From Mrakia gelida (Eukaryota > Basidiomycota > Tremellomycetes > Cystofilobasidiales > Mrakiaceae), in NCBI GenBank assembly GCA_024345305.1, contig BRON01000007.1, positions 1,426,001-1,490,000 on the forward strand: 64,000 nt of DNA, read 5' to 3'. Below, piece by piece: positions 10,918 through 24,000 of this stretch. The notes under the pieces were generated by a model that saw only the letters and a program-made list of their open reading frames with translations, made no database searches and was not told the origin of the DNA. Made by a program: the position numbers and the translations under genes. How positions within the stretch are numbered: position 1 is the stretch's first letter; each line of letters opens with the position of its first letter.

Positions 10918-13900
10918 ATGCAGCAAATCAACGAGAAACAGCACCCCTCCTACTCCACCCTCCCAACCCTCTCCCTCCCCGTCTCTACTCTTCCTCCTGC
11001 CCCCAAGCGATCCATCCGATGTCGACTCCTCCCCACGGCCATCCTCCTCCTCCTGCTCCCAGCTTATCTCGTCTTCACCGGCCAAGCTTCCTCCTTCCTT
11101 CCCTCCTCTGCTGGCCAGCTCGCCTCGTCTGAGGGGACTTGCTACCAGCCTCCCAAGCTCACTCCCAGCAACGAGCTCTTCAAGACGCTCGACGAAACGT
11201 GGAAGGGCGAGGAGTTCAAGGGAAAGGCCATCTCATGGCTTTCTGAAGCCGTCAAGATCGATACTTCTGTTGGAGACGCTTGGGGGAACGTAGGAGAGGA
11301 TGAGAGGTGGAAGATCTTTGGACCTTTCCATGAGTGTGAGTCTTGTTTTTGGATCGTTCGCGAGGGAGAGAAGGAGCGGAGAGGGCTGAAGGGAAAACGA
11401 CGGATGAGGCTCGTTCGCTGACCATCCTTCCTCTCGTTCGTCCTTCCGTGATAGACCTCGAGAAGGCCTTCCCTCTCGTTCACAAGAACCTCAAGAGGAC
11501 TAAGGTCAACACCTGGGCACTGGCCTACGAGTGGACCGGAAGTGATCCCTCGTTGAAGCCGCTTCTTCTTACCGGGCATCAAGGCGAGTCGTCCCTCACG
11601 AGCGGACGAGCCAGCTCTTTCGCTCATGAACTCGAACTCGAAGCTGACCCCTCCCTCGTGTAATCTCACATTAGATGTCGTTCCCATCGAGAAGACTACC
11701 ATCGACTCTTGGGTGCATCCTCCTTTCTCTGGACACTGTGCGTCCCGTTTCTTCATCTCTCGTCCTCCCTTTTCGTCTGAACGCGTCGCTCATCGTCCGC
11801 TTCTCGTTTATCTTCTTCAGACGATGGAACTTACATTTGGGGTCGAGGTTCGGTTGACGATAAGTCTGGTTTGATCGTGAGTTCCCTTCCACCTTCCTTC
11901 TTCGACCGTCGCGTCTCGTTTCGTTCGCCCCAGCTAACGTTTCCATCCGCCTCTTCTCACTTCTCAGGGAATCTTCGTGAGCTCCTCCACCCTCCAACCG
12001 TTCTCTATACCTCTCTTTGTCGTTGCTGACGGTCTCCTCTCACTTCTTTCCAGTCCGCTCTCGAATCCCTCCTCGCCGCCGATTTCGTCCCCAAACGAAC
12101 GATCGTCCTCGCCTCGGGACAGGACGAGGAGGCTTCCGGTCACCATGGAGCCAAGTTCCTCGGAACCTACCTCGAGGAGACCTACGGACACAACGGGTTC
12201 TCGCTCCTTGTCGACGAAGGAGGAGGATACGCGAAGGCCTTCGGAAGACTCATCGCTGCCCCCGCGACAGGAGAGAAGGGGATGGGAGATGTTAGGATGA
12301 CTGTTGAGACTCTTGGAGGTCACTCGTGAGTGTGGTTGATGTGAACCTACGATAACTCACGTTGCTGACTGATCTTTTCGGGTTGGTTCATTGAACAGCT
12401 CGATCCCTCGTGAGTTCACCACTTTTTCGCGACGCGTCTGACGTTTCGTCTCCCGTCGTCGTCGCTCTGTTTTCTCGCCAGCGAGCTGACAACTCACTTC
12501 CTCTTTTTTCACTTCAGCTGACCACACCGGTATCGGACTCCTCAGTCTTCTCATTGCCGAGGTCGAGGCGAACCCTCACAAAGCCAACCTCACTCGTTCG
12601 TCTCGTTCTCTTTCTCGCACCCTTTCCTCGCCCTTTCCGCCTCCGAGCTCACCCTTAGTCTCTTCCTCTTCCCTTACCTTTCATCCACAGGAGAGAACCC
12701 CTTCTACTCGTTGATGGGCTGTGCTGCCGAGTTCGCGCCTGCAGTCGAGCCCTCGCTCCGATCCTTGATCAAGTCCTCCCTCAAGAGCGATAAGGCTCTC
12801 AAGAAGCTCGGAGACGTCCTTGGAGCCGATAGGACTACTCGCGGCCTCGTCGGAACCACTCAGGCTGTCGATCTCATCGGCGGAGGAGTCAAGGTGAGCT
12901 CGTCTTTTCGTCGTTCGCATGGTCGTCTTCCGAAACTGATCTTTTCGCCCCGTCTTTCGTCCTCATCAGGTCAACGCCCTTCCTGAGAAGTCTTGGGTCG
13001 TTGTAAACCACAGGATCAACGTCGCCTCGTCTCCTGCTGAGCTCCGAGAGCGATTCATCTCGGTCATCGCTCCGAAAGCGAAGTCCCTCAACCTCACCTT
13101 GACTGCTTGGGGAGAGGAGATCATCGAGGGTCCTTCCGCTGGACACATCGTTCTCGAGAACGCTTTCAAAGATTGGTGAGCTTCGTTTCTCGGTCCGCTT
13201 CATTCGAGAGTTGAGTCTCCGAGCTGACCTCCTCGACGCATCTTCCTTCCTTTCTTCGATCAGGCTCGCTCCCTCTCCCATTACTCCTACCACTCCGGAG
13301 ACGGTGGGATGGCAGGTCCTCGCCGGAACCATTCGATCAACCCACGGTTCAAGGATCATCGACTCTTCCGCCTCGGCTGAGGAGAAGGAGTTGGAGATCG
13401 TTGTTTCGCGTGAGTTCGCGAACTCGCGTCCTTCCTCCCTTCGCCTCCTTCTTCTGCTCTCTTTTCTTCGTCTTCGTACGAGGACCATTAAGGACTTATA
13501 CTGATCCATATCTACCTCTCCTCTTGCCTCAATCCAGCTGCGATCATGAGTACGTCTCCCTCTCGTTTCGACTTGTCCCTTTCGACGCGTCTCTACTTTC
13601 CTTCTCGCCTTTCGTTTTCTCACGTCCTCTCTCTCTCTTTGTTCTTTTATCAAACAGCCGGAAACACCGATACGGCCAGGTTCGTCTTCGACTCCTCCCT
13701 TTTTGCTGCTCGAAAGCTCGAAACTCGACGACTTGCGCTGGTTCGTTCTCTAGCTGACCTCACGATCTTCCGCGTCGCTTTCTCTGCCAGGTACTGGGGA
13801 CTTACAGACCAGGTGTACAGATACGGACATTTGGACGAAGCTTCTTTCTATACTGCGTCCGGTATCCACTCCGTTAACGAGGCCATCGTACGTTCTCCTC

Positions 13901-14056
13901 CTTCGCGTTGCCGCTCCCTTCGACGACTCGATCGCTGATCCCTCTTCCTTCTCTCCCTTGCTCCCCTCGTTCTCCCAACAGAAAGCGACTGCCTTCGTCA
14001 ACGAAATCAGGTTCTTCGGAGAGTTGATCTTCAACGCGGACGAGGCGGATTTCTAA
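10918..14056 (+). CDS. CPS1: Carboxypeptidase S (vacuolar Gly-X carboxypeptidase, peptidase M20)
   Basis: Zinc carboxypeptidase that releases C-terminal residues from small peptides in the vacuole, scavenging nitrogen (family knowledge). The ATG at 10918 opens MQQINEKQHPSYS, then a signal-anchor helix (LLPTAILLLLLPAYLVF) near residues 35-55, as expected for a type II vacuolar precursor. The M20 metal-site motifs occur in order: LLTGHQDVVP (His), WGRGSVDDK (bridging Asp), DEEASGHHG (catalytic Glu then metal Glu), LVDEGGGY, dimerisation-domain GGHSSIPPDHTG, and the late His in GIHSVNEAI. Stop TAA at 14054-14056. The gene has some fifteen introns and includes exons of 9 nt (11969-11977, residues GIF), 11 nt (12399-12409, inside GGHSSIPP) and 12 nt (13538-13549, inside SPAIMTG). 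All three keep phase and restore conserved motifs. The neighbouring gene on the right converges on it with 243 bp between the stops. Confidence 0.92.
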
Positions 14057-14299
14057 GGGTCGGGAGAGGACTTGTCTAGTACAGCTCGAACGCGACTTGT
14101 CAAGGCTCTGCTTCTCTGGTTCGAAGAGATATCTGCGTATCTCTATCTCTGGTTTATGAATGTTTTGGACTTTGACCTTACACATCCGAGAAAGGAAAGG
14201 AAGAAGCAATAGCAGCGACGCAGAAACGACGTCGCATCGACTGATCGTTTGGTCGCAGGAGAGACGCAACATATATAGATCCTAATCAGGCTCGAGCGT

Positions 14300-15963
14300 T
14301 TACATCCCCTGGAACACACCAAACATCTTCCCAATCGCCTCGTCCGACAAAGGGTCCCTGGGATGACCGTCGAACGCTGCGATTCGCGAACGCGTCGAGT
14401 CCGAAAGACTGTAGATCAAGCCACAATGACGGGTCAGAGTCAGCTTTCTGACGGTCGTCTCTATCCTAGCTTCGAATATCTCCCGACGAGAAAGGCATCA
14501 TACTCACATTCCCCCCCACTGCTCAGCTCCCATCGCGATATCCGTTCCGAGCGTCCCATCCCCAGGCAGAATCAACGGCGGCACAGCACTCCAAGCTTCG
14601 AACGTCCAGTCCGGTTCCTCAGCGGAGTACGACGCTTGGATGATGTGCGTTGGAAGCTCGTCGTCGAGGGGGTGGGAGAGGAAAGAGGGGGACGAGAGAA
14701 GTCGGTTGTAGAGACGTCGAACGCCTCGGTGGGAGAGGGAGTAGGCGTGGAGGCCTTGAGGAGTGAAGGAGCGGCGAAGGAGGGGTGAGAAGGTGGGCTT
14801 GTCTGTCAGATTGTAGATCGGGGGGAGGAAAGTAAGAGACATGGCCAAAAAACGGTGTGAGTCGACGCGTCGCGAGATCGAGAAGAGGAGCGCAACGAAG
14901 AGGGCAGGAGCTGTGACTAACGGGCTTTCTCGTCTGACCAAATCCAGCCAAGATAGACCATATCCCATCCTTCAGATCGACGATCGAGTCCTCGCTTCAT
15001 CTCGCTCCAGCGGTCTACGAGTCCGAACTCAGCGTCGACTGGGAGAGGAAACGAGTCGGACGCGTTAGTCCGTGGAATCCCTCTGCTTCTTTGCGACATC
15101 CCTGTCGATCAAGAATAAGGAGCTTCGATGTGGAACTAACCATCGTCCTCGAGAACCAAGAAGCTCTGGTCGTTGTTTTTGATGGCGAGCTCGAACGCTC
15201 GGACGTGAGCGAGCGAGCAGGCAATGTGAGCGAGAGGGTTGAGAGTTTCCGATGAGAGGTGGTCCGGAGGGAAGATGAGGGTCTCGTTTGATGGGTGGGA
15301 GTGAAGGGGGTATGTTGGAGAAGAGGATGAGAGGGAGAGCACCGCGTTTTGTCGCCTGTCGAATCCGACGACGCGTCTCGTTCAGCGACTTGTTCTTCGG
15401 CTTTCCCCATGCAGATTCTCCAATCACGATGAGCGAGCGATAGACTCACCAAGTAAGATCTCCTTTCGGTCCCCAACGCTTCGCCTGTGTCAGCTCCTTC
15501 AGCCCTCCCTCCACCGTTTCTCCCTCGAGCTGATCGTCCAACAGCCGCTCCATCACCCACGGAACGACGGGATTCTTGATGGAAACACCCTCCACAAAGG
15601 TGATCTTGAGGGCCAGAGCCTCTGCCATCCGCGACATGTACTCCCGACGATCTGAGGTGGAGGAAAGGGGGGGGGGGACGAGACGAGACGAGAGTCAGAA
15701 CGAACGCGCATCAACAGTATTCTCCTTTAACGCACGCTGGCCACACCGAACTCACCAGCTCGATGAGCGAGATTGATAACATAGACGTGATCCCATGCTC
15801 CTCCTCCGCTGTCCGCCTTTAGGAGGAGATCCCGAAGATTTGACGTTCCGAGGTTGGAAAGGGACGAGAGCGAAGCGGACGACGGCCGTGAGAGTTGGTG
15901 GAGGAAGGTCAAAAACGTCCCTATTGAGACGACGCAGACGAGGATGAACCGAGAAGAAAGCAT
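14300..15963 (-). CDS. Glycosyltransferase family 25 protein (type II Golgi-type)
   Basis: GT25 enzymes transfer sugars (galactose in animal collagen enzymes and bacterial LPS enzymes); the fungal acceptor is not known. The start ATG at 15963 gives MLSSRFILVCVVSIGTFLTF, a short cytoplasmic tail plus membrane anchor, suggesting a secretory-pathway type II protein. The GT25 opening motif DHVYVINLAHRADRRE is seen at about residue 60, followed by the metal-binding signature FLVLEDD near 15.15 kb and the trailing SVPPLILPGDG...GAEQWGG block near 14.5 kb. The last exon (about 14300-14412) encodes ILSDSTRSRIAAFDGHPRDP and ends KMFGVFQGM with stop TAA at 14300-14302. Six or so introns; one (near 15.67 kb) contains an 11-G run on the plus strand. 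The family is clear, the substrate is not. Confidence 0.8.
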
Positions 15964-16295
15964 ATCGGGGTATCTAGAAGGCAGCTGTGGTGGATGTTGG
16001 GGAAAAGGAAGGGAGGGGAAGGTGGGAAGTTCAACTTTCGTTGATCATGGAAATGAACCAGACCGATCGAGGCCCGAGACCAGTCCGTCTCAGTCTATCC
16101 TCGCCCTTTTCCTTGTCTCGCTGTCCCTCCCTTCTCTCACGAGCAGCTACCTCACACTTCTATTGCGAGTCTGATTTCACCTTGGAACGCGAAAACTCGG
16201 ATGCTCGTCGATGACTGGGGCTTTCGCGCCTCGATGAGACGACGGGACCACCTCGAGTTTAAACCCGTGAAAACTGTAGTCTCAAGCCCAAAAAT
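15964..16295. other. Intergenic between GT25 start and SGD1 stop
   Basis: Holds the GT25 promoter and the SGD1 3' UTR (both genes lie on the minus strand). No additional coding exon is supported. Confidence 0.4.
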
Positions 16296-19200
16296 CTAAC
16301 CACTCCTCCCCTGCAACCCCATCATAACACTCTCCTTCATCACCTCCACTCCCCAAATAACCACCTCCTTCTCCCTCTCTCCCAAATTCTTATCCAACCA
16401 CCCGTCGCCTCCACCTCCCATCGACGTCGTCAGGAAGTACAAGATCCCCTCCGCGAGCGAGGGGATCCCAGCGATCTTCATGATCGTTTGCTCGAGGACT
16501 GAGTCGTCTTGGGTGTAGGCTTTTCCTTTGGGGAGGACGAGGAGAGGAGAGGAGGTTTGAGTGGAGAGGACGAGGTAGGTGAAGAAGAGGGTGAGGAAGT
16601 GGATTGTTGCGGGGCGGAGGGAGGTGAAGTTGATCGGCTGGGTGGATGAGGGCGGCAGCAACAGAGAACGGGGGAACGAGAAGGAGGAAAGAAGAGGGTT
16701 CGAGTCAGTTTTGACGTTCAAAACGAACTCGCTTGCTCCTTCGGTCCATCCCGTCGCGTCGCCCTCGTTCGCTCGTCCCTCTCAAAACTCACCTTCAGAA
16801 TCGACAGTGTCACACCTTCCTTCGCAACACACCACGCATACCCTCTCGCCAAGTTCCTGACCTGCCTTCCTGGCACCCTGTTCTTCCCAAACGATCCTCC
16901 TCCCCCGCTCTCCTTGAACGCCTTGACGATCTCGGCTCCTCCGACGTCTCCTTCTCCGAGATCTCGAAGGAAGTCCCAGAGGCAGTACTGCAGAGTGAAC
17001 TTGTGGGTGTGAAGGGAGAGAAGTTGGGAGAGGACGAGGGTGTAGAAGGGGTTGTAAAGCTTCTCCTGTAAAACGCGAAGGCGAAGGAAAGAGGTGAGCG
17101 GACGATTCGAGCAAACGAGAAGAGTGACGAGGAAGGGCACGAACGTTTCCACAGCAGTGAAGAAGAACACGAGCGATCTCTCGTTGTTGAACGTCCGTGA
17201 GACCGAGCTGCATGAGGCGGTCGTGAGCGTCGAGGTAGTCCTGGAAGAACGAAGGAAGAAGAAGAAAGGGTCGCGTCGCGTCAGTTCGATTCGACTTCGT
17301 TCTCGTCTCTTTTCCCTACCTCTCGTCCTCGAACTCACCGTACTACTCATAACAACGACAAACACCCTCCTCCTAACATCCGTGTTCATCCCCTGCTTCC
17401 TCGCGAGCTTCATCAAGTCGTCCTCCTCGACCTCGAGCGAGATCGTCTTGGGAGCCTGAGCAGCCGCCTTCGCGTGATCGACGAGAGGGTTTCCAGCCCA
17501 AGCAGCTCCGACGAGCCACCATTTCCCTTTGGTATCGGCGGACAAGAGATCTGCGAGGGAGACCCGGAGAGGGTCGTGGGCGAGGACTGGCGAGCGAACG
17601 GACGTAGGAGGAAAGACGCGTCAGAACTAGCGAGCGAGCCGACGATGTCGAACGAGAGGAAGAAGGTCGGTGGAGGGGGAAGAACTGACCATGCTTCTTC
17701 TTCTCCATCCCAGAAAGGAACTTCTTCATCCTGATCGTAGCCTCGGCAGCAGCTTCTCCTCCAGGAGCGGCCTTGACTCTGTTATTCTTCAGGTTGGTGA
17801 GCGTCTCGAGCATGAATTTGGTTCGGGAGCTGGATCAATAAAGCGAAGGATAGGGTGCGTGGTGGAGAAGGGAAGGAAGAAGGAAGAAAGTCAGTCTAGT
17901 CGAAGAAGACGACGTGTGTTCGAAAAAAAAAAAAAGCGGGAGGTCGAAACGAACCTCATCGTCGCCGTATCCATCCCAGCCGTCTTCTCCTGAACGATCT
18001 GAATGATATCCTTGAGAGCTGTAGGATCATCCGTTCGGAGTTGAGGTCCAGCGCCTTCGAGACGAAACCGAAACAAAAACGACAGTCAGCGTTCTCGGTC
18101 GCGTCCCTTCGCGCAAACGAAACGAAAACGGTAGAACTCGAAACGAAAGCGGTAGAACTCACTCCTCACGACCTTCAACAGCAACTCAACCTGCCTCTCA
18201 TCCTTCAATCCACCCTCCAAGAACTTCCTGATCAGATCGTACACCAGCACGCACGAAACAACTTGGAAGTTGTACAGTTCGGCGAGAAGGGTGATGAGAT
18301 TGCTCGGTTCCTTTCCGAGGGGTTCTCGTTCTTCTGGCGAGGTTGAAGAGGTGAGGGGGTCGAGGTAGGTGGAGAGGGTTTGGACGAGAGTTTGGATGAA
18401 GCTTGCTCCTGTGGTCGGAAAGAGAAAGAGTAAGTAGGGAGAGGAAGGGTCAGCGGGAGGAGGAGAGGATGGGGCGGAGGACGAGGAGGGAGACGAACCG
18501 AACTCGATTCCGATGATCTTGTAAAGACCAGCGACGAGGGAAGCGTAGAGGACGACGAAGGAGTCGAGAAGGTTGGCGTGGGAGGAGATGGTTTCGACGA
18601 TGAGTTTGGTGAGGGAGGAGGTGACGTCTGACGGAAGTCGAAACGGAAACGAGGAGAGTGAGAGTCAGCGAGCGAGTCGAGACGAAACGAAGAGCGAAGG
18701 GAGAGAGCGGATCAAAACGAACCGTTCCTCGCATGTTTCCTGTACAGCCCTTCGACCTCGTTCAGAATCCCTTCGATGTTGGACTCTCCCATCCTGTTAA
18801 GCAGACCCTTGGCCGTCTTGTCCAGTCGAGCGAGCTCGTCCCTCCTCGTCGCGTCGTTCTCGCGTCCTCCTCCAGCTTCAGCGAGCATTCGGGCTCGGAG
18901 TGCAGGTGGGATGTACTTGGTCGCGGAAGCTGTAAAGAAAATGGGACGGAGCGATGAGGAAGGGGAGGCTCGAGCCAGCTCAGCAAGGGAAAGACCTCGA
19001 CGAGAGGCGAGAAGAGACGACGAGGAATGGATGGACTCACCTCCGTCTTCGACGACAGCTGGAGAAGCAGCAGCTTCTGGCTCCTCAGTAGGAAGGTCGA
19101 ACTGAACCCGTCGAGTCGAGGTCGAAGGAGGAGGGGAGTCCTCGACGCGAGGGACGAGATCTGGAGCAGAATCGATGCCTCCCCATTCTTCGTCTTCGTC

Positions 19201-20641
19201 GAACTCCTCTTCATCCTCGTCCATGTCGAGCTGGATAACCGAAGAACGGACGCATCCGTCAGCTCCGAGGGTAGGCAGAAAAATGCGAAAACGAGACGAA
19301 ACTCACGTCCTCCTCATCCTCGTCCATCCCCATCCCCTCCGCCTCTTCTCCACTCTCCATTCCCTCGTCATCCTCCTCCTCACTCTCAGTCTCATCACCC
19401 ATCCCCTCCATCTCACCCTCCAACCGATCCAAATCATCCAACAGCTCATCCAACCCATCGTCAGACTCGTCTCCATCAAAGTCTCCTCCCTTCATCGACG
19501 CGGCCACGGGCTTCTTGACTTTCGTCTTCTTGGCTCCTCGACCGAGCTTGTACTCCAACCAAGCGATCTCCCTCTCCTCGAAGCTCTCTCCCTTGGTGAG
19601 ACTGCCTTTCAGACGCTTGTGGGTCGGTCGGAGGGTGGTCGTCGCGCCGGACGAGGAGGATTTGTTGAGGAGGCGAGAGAGGGGAGTTGAGGAGGAGAGT
19701 TTGGACGACGACGAGGAGGATTTGGAGGTGGTAGTGGTGGGCGTGGGGTCGGATCGTTTCCGTTTTGAGGAAGTAACCTCGTCGGTGGTGGAAGAGGAAG
19801 AGGTGGAGGGTTTGGACATCATTCGACCTGTCGACGCGGTGGAGGAAGGACCAGCTGAAGAGGTGGGATAGGACTTGGGGGTGGATTTGGGTAGGAACTT
19901 CTTGGGGTTGGGAGCTGAGGCTGCTGCTGTTGCTGCTCGAGCTGAAGCTGAGGGAGTAGGAAGACCTCGAATCATCTTCTTCTCGGCTCGACCTGCCTTC
20001 CTCTCCTCCTTCCGACCGAGGGGTCGTCCACCTCGGTCGTCTCGAGCTCGGAAGGGTTGGACACCTGGAGGGGAAGATAAAAGGGGCAAGAGTCAGTATA
20101 CGTTGAGGCGCAGACGTTGATAAAGTGTTTGCGGAAGAGAAGGCGAGAAGGAAGCAAGAGTTGCGAGCTCGAGCAAAACGTGGTGAGCTCGAGCGTTTCT
20201 TCCTCTGTCCTCCCTGCCTCCGAGACCGTCCCTCTGAGCAGCTCAGCCCTTGCATCGTCAGCATGTCCGACACTTCTACTTGAACTTGACTTCCCTCACG
20301 AAGGTAGCAGACCAACCCAAGTCTTCGCTCGACGACGAAGACTCCCAAACCCTCGAGCTCAACTTTTGAGCTCACCTCCCTCTCCCCTCTCCTCCCTCTA
20401 TCCCACCCCTCTCCTTCCCCGAACCCCCAATCTAACCCACTCCAAGACGCGTTAACTCACCTTCCAACTCCCCCATCAAACTCTTAGGCAAGAGCGTTGT
20501 CCTATCCTCCATCCCAGCCGGTCTCGGTCCAGCTCCTCCTGCCTTCCCTCCTCGAGCAGTATGAACGAACCCATCCCCGCCTCGTCCTCCCCTTCCACCT
20601 CCTCCTCCTCCTCGAGAAGATGAACCTCCGCGTGATGACAT
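16296..20641 (-). CDS. SGD1: Nucleolar MIF4G/MA3 protein, SGD1/NOM1 orthologue
   Basis: SGD1 (human NOM1) is an essential nucleolar protein of small-subunit ribosome biogenesis that also recruits PP1 in animals (family knowledge). The start ATG at 20641 gives MSSRGGSSSRGGGGGGRG, an RGG-rich tail, followed by a ~390-bp first intron. Exon 2 (about 19.3-20.07 kb) encodes a basic, Ser-rich region with KKMIRGLPTPS and KRLKGSLTKG, then EREIAWLEYKLG and long Asp/Glu runs. The hallmark KYIPPALRARM precedes the MIF4G domain (about 17.6-18.9 kb: ARLDKTAKGLLNRMGESN, LITLLAELYNFQVVSC). The C-terminal MA3 domain follows (RRVFVVVMSSTDYLDAHDRL, VLLHCCGNEKLYNPFYTLVL, FTLQYCLWDFLRDLG). Stop TAG at 16296-16298. 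Domain order and the KYIPP motif distinguish it from eIF4G, PDCD4 and CWC22. Confidence 0.9.
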
Positions 20642-21062
20642 TTGATGCAATGGAGAAGAGAAGGGGAGAGGGAAGAGGAAGGGAGGTGGTTGGAGGAGAA
20701 GGAGGGAGGGGAGTGGGAGGTGTGAGCTCGACGAAACGAAATTCGAGAGGTGGAGGAAGGCCCAGGGAGGCGGAGGCAAAGCTGGTCTGGCAGCCTCTTC
20801 TTCGAGACCAGAAGATTTTCTCATCGATTTGGACGGGAGAAGGTCAGATTAAGTGCTGGGATCGAGCGGGACAAGCCTGAGGTTTCGATTCAGCGAGAAA
20901 GAGGCTGGCGAAAGAGACGCGTCGCACTGGGGCAAGGAGAGCAAGCAACAGTCCATTCGAGATTGATACAAAGCAGATTCGAGAGAAGAGTGAGATATAT
21001 AGTTCCTTGAGATGTGAGATTGGTCGGACCGAAAGAAAAACCAAGGCTAAAAGGAGCTGAGT
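20642..21062. other. Intergenic: SGD1 promoter / ADAM 3' UTR
   Basis: No coding signal. A GACGCGTC palindrome occurs near 20918. Confidence 0.4.
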
Positions 21063-24000
21063 CTAAAGAGCGAGCGTGAAACCAAGCACAAGAACGAGAG
21101 GGATCGCGACAGTTCGAAGGCTGCTTGAGTCTGGGAGGAGAGAAGAACCGAAGTAGTCAGCATTGAACATGAGTGTCTCCTCGTAGAGAGAGTGAGGCAA
21201 GATGAGGGCAGGAGTGACTCACGAGAAAGCTCCCCAGCACCAGTCGACCCTCCTCCCGACGATGATCCTCCCGTCGAGCACTCCCCGTTGCTGCATCTTC
21301 CTCCTCCAGATCCACAGGTCGTTCCGTCGATGAAAGTTGATTGGAGGATCTGATAGAGACGTCGGAGAAAGAGGGGTTGAAAGATCAGCCACGCACGAGG
21401 AAGGACAAGGAGGGGGAAGAGCGAGGAGAGTCAAAAACTTACGAGACACGAGAGGGCTCCTCCAGTTGGCGACTGACAGGTGACCGAGCAAGGCGAGGTT
21501 CCTTGGAAAGAGCAAGCTTGAGTGATACCGAGGGAGGAGCCGACGGTTTGACATTGGACTGGAGAGGGAGCAAAGAAGAGGGGAAAAGAGATGAGCGGGA
21601 AAAAGGCGACGCGTCGACAAAGCCGATAAGAAGTTTGACTGATACGAAGGGACTCACGGTCTCGAGAAGTGCACACTCCGGAAGCGCATTGGAGGCCGTC
21701 AGCGCTGCAGGAGTTTCCTGGAATACCAAAACAGGAACAGCGGAACGAGCATCGAAGTCAGCGACGAGAGAGCGGGAAGAAAGAGGGACGCGACGAAGAA
21801 ACGAAGCGACGGGAACCGAGAAGCAGAGGAAGAGGCAAACTTACCATCAGGGATAGTAACATCTGGCGGACAGGTAGCGTTGTTTCCAGAGCAGGTCTCC
21901 TCAACGTCGCAAACTCCTGCGAGAGGTCGACAAACGACTCCCGCCGAAGCGAAGGAGCAGGACTCGGTGCAGCACGCGTCAGAGGCGGAATCGCAGACCG
22001 CTCCGGTTCGGAATCGGCAAGCTGAACAAAACGATAGGGGGAAGCGAGGTCAGCTCGAGAAGTTTGGGAGAAATAGAGGTGGAAACGCGTCGACGAACTC
22101 TCGGGATCACAACACGACGAGTTCGAGTCGCACTCCTCTCCTGGTTCGAGAATTCCGTTTCCGCACTGCAGATGAGGAAATACCGTCGATCAGTATCAAA
22201 AAGAGAGAGAACAACGAAGGTGAGGAGGAAAAACGAACCTGTTCGAGAGAGATGAGCGTGACGCTTCCAGGTTCAGCGAGGCAGCTCGAATCGACCGTTC
22301 TCGACCCCAAAGCCGAGCAAATCTGTTAGACGAGACGAACCGAAGACAAATATCAGCAGGTGTGAGATAAAGAGTGGGCGAGATAGCGAGACTCACATTC
22401 CCAATCGAGCAAGGCGAGAATCCTGTTTCCTCGGTTCCTCCAACGGGGCTCATGAGGAACTGGCCATTTGCGTCGCACGTACTCTGACTGAGAGGACAAC
22501 AGCTCGCTCCTGAAGGGCAGCCGGAGACGCAGTCGTGGTAGGCTCCGAGGTTGTGACTGAGCGAGCGTAAAAAGGAGGGATCAACGACTGGAACGACGCG
22601 TGAGAACGAGGAAGAAGAAAACCTACCCGATCTCGTGAGCGACGATCTGAGGGGAGTGATGGAGATGGTCAGGAAGCTGATAGTTCGAGCATGCTAGACG
22701 AGAAAGAGAGAGAGGGCTCACCTGCCATTCGGCTCGAGAGTTCGTCGAGACTGAGGTTCCGCTGACAATACCTTGACTTCCTTGATCGGTCGCTCTCTGC
22801 ACGCAAAGTTGACTGTGAGAGATAGAAGGAAAATTAGTCCCCGTCGCGTCGAACGAAAGAAAGCGACGCGTCCGACTCACCCAAGCCAAGCGATCCCCAC
22901 CTCGCTCCCACTCGCACATCCACTCATCAAAGCCCAGAGACCAGCTTGATCTCCACTCCTGGAAGCTCCTCTCCACGCGCTGAACTGGCTGAGTCGATCG
23001 CTTAGACCCAAGCTCGAGCAGTCGGTGTTCCATGCCTGACTCGAGTCGACCGTGGCAGGGCAAGCAGCTTCCTGGACGAAGAGCTCTACGATCCCGAGAG
23101 AGATGTTGAAGGTTGACTTGTAGAGAGCGGAGGCAGTGTTCCAATTGTTGAGCTGCGAAGACGGCGAGGATCAGCGAAGTTGTCGAGACGAAGGCTCGTT
23201 GAGCGAAGAGACAGGACTTACGATGGCGTTTCGAGCGTTCTCGGTACCTCCGTAAGCAGTAACGTAAGCACAGTCTGCTGCGACTCCCTGCGTCGAGAAG
23301 GATCCGAGAAGGGGACGAGGGCGAAAGAAGAGATCAGTCAACTTCGTTCGGACGCGTCGAGACCTCGGAGCGAAGGAGAAGAAACGCACCATGTACACGA
23401 GCCGATGAGCAGTAGGACATCCAGCAGTCTGGCCGATCGTATCGGTCAAGCTGAAAAGAAACGAAACAAAGCAAGAACGGGGGTCAGCGAGTCGCGTCGA
23501 CGTCGCGTCTTCCCTCGACCTCGAACCAACTCGGAAGCGATTCAAACTCACTTGCCTCCACCAGATCCCCCAGGAATATCATTCTGTCTTCCAAACAGAC
23601 TCCCTTCTCGTCCAAACCTCAACCCCCTCTCCGACTCCATCGCCGACCGTCGTCGAATCGGATGATCCGGATCCATGTTGAAATCGAGCTCGTCGTGCGA
23701 ACAGCTCTTCACATCTCCATCCCCTTCCTCGTGATCTCCCACATCCCTATCCCTGAACACCACCAACCCCTCTCCTCGTCCAACCTCGACGTGAGGATCC
23801 CTCTCCTCCTTCACACGCTCGTACGTCTCGGTCTTCAGGATCGTGAACGTTTCTCCGAGGACGGTAAAGGCACCTTCAAAGAGACCTTTCTCGGCTGAGT
23901 GAACGAGGATACGAGCCCAGCCGAGAGATCCAGCGAGCGTTTCCTCTTCGTCGGACCGAGCGATCCCTCCGGCGAGGTCTTCGAGGAGTCGTGATTCGGA

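Noticed and set aside
17922..17936. A poly-A run in SGD1 as a retroposon tail.
   Set aside because: It lies in an intron, is only about a dozen bases long, and has no flanking duplication or element.
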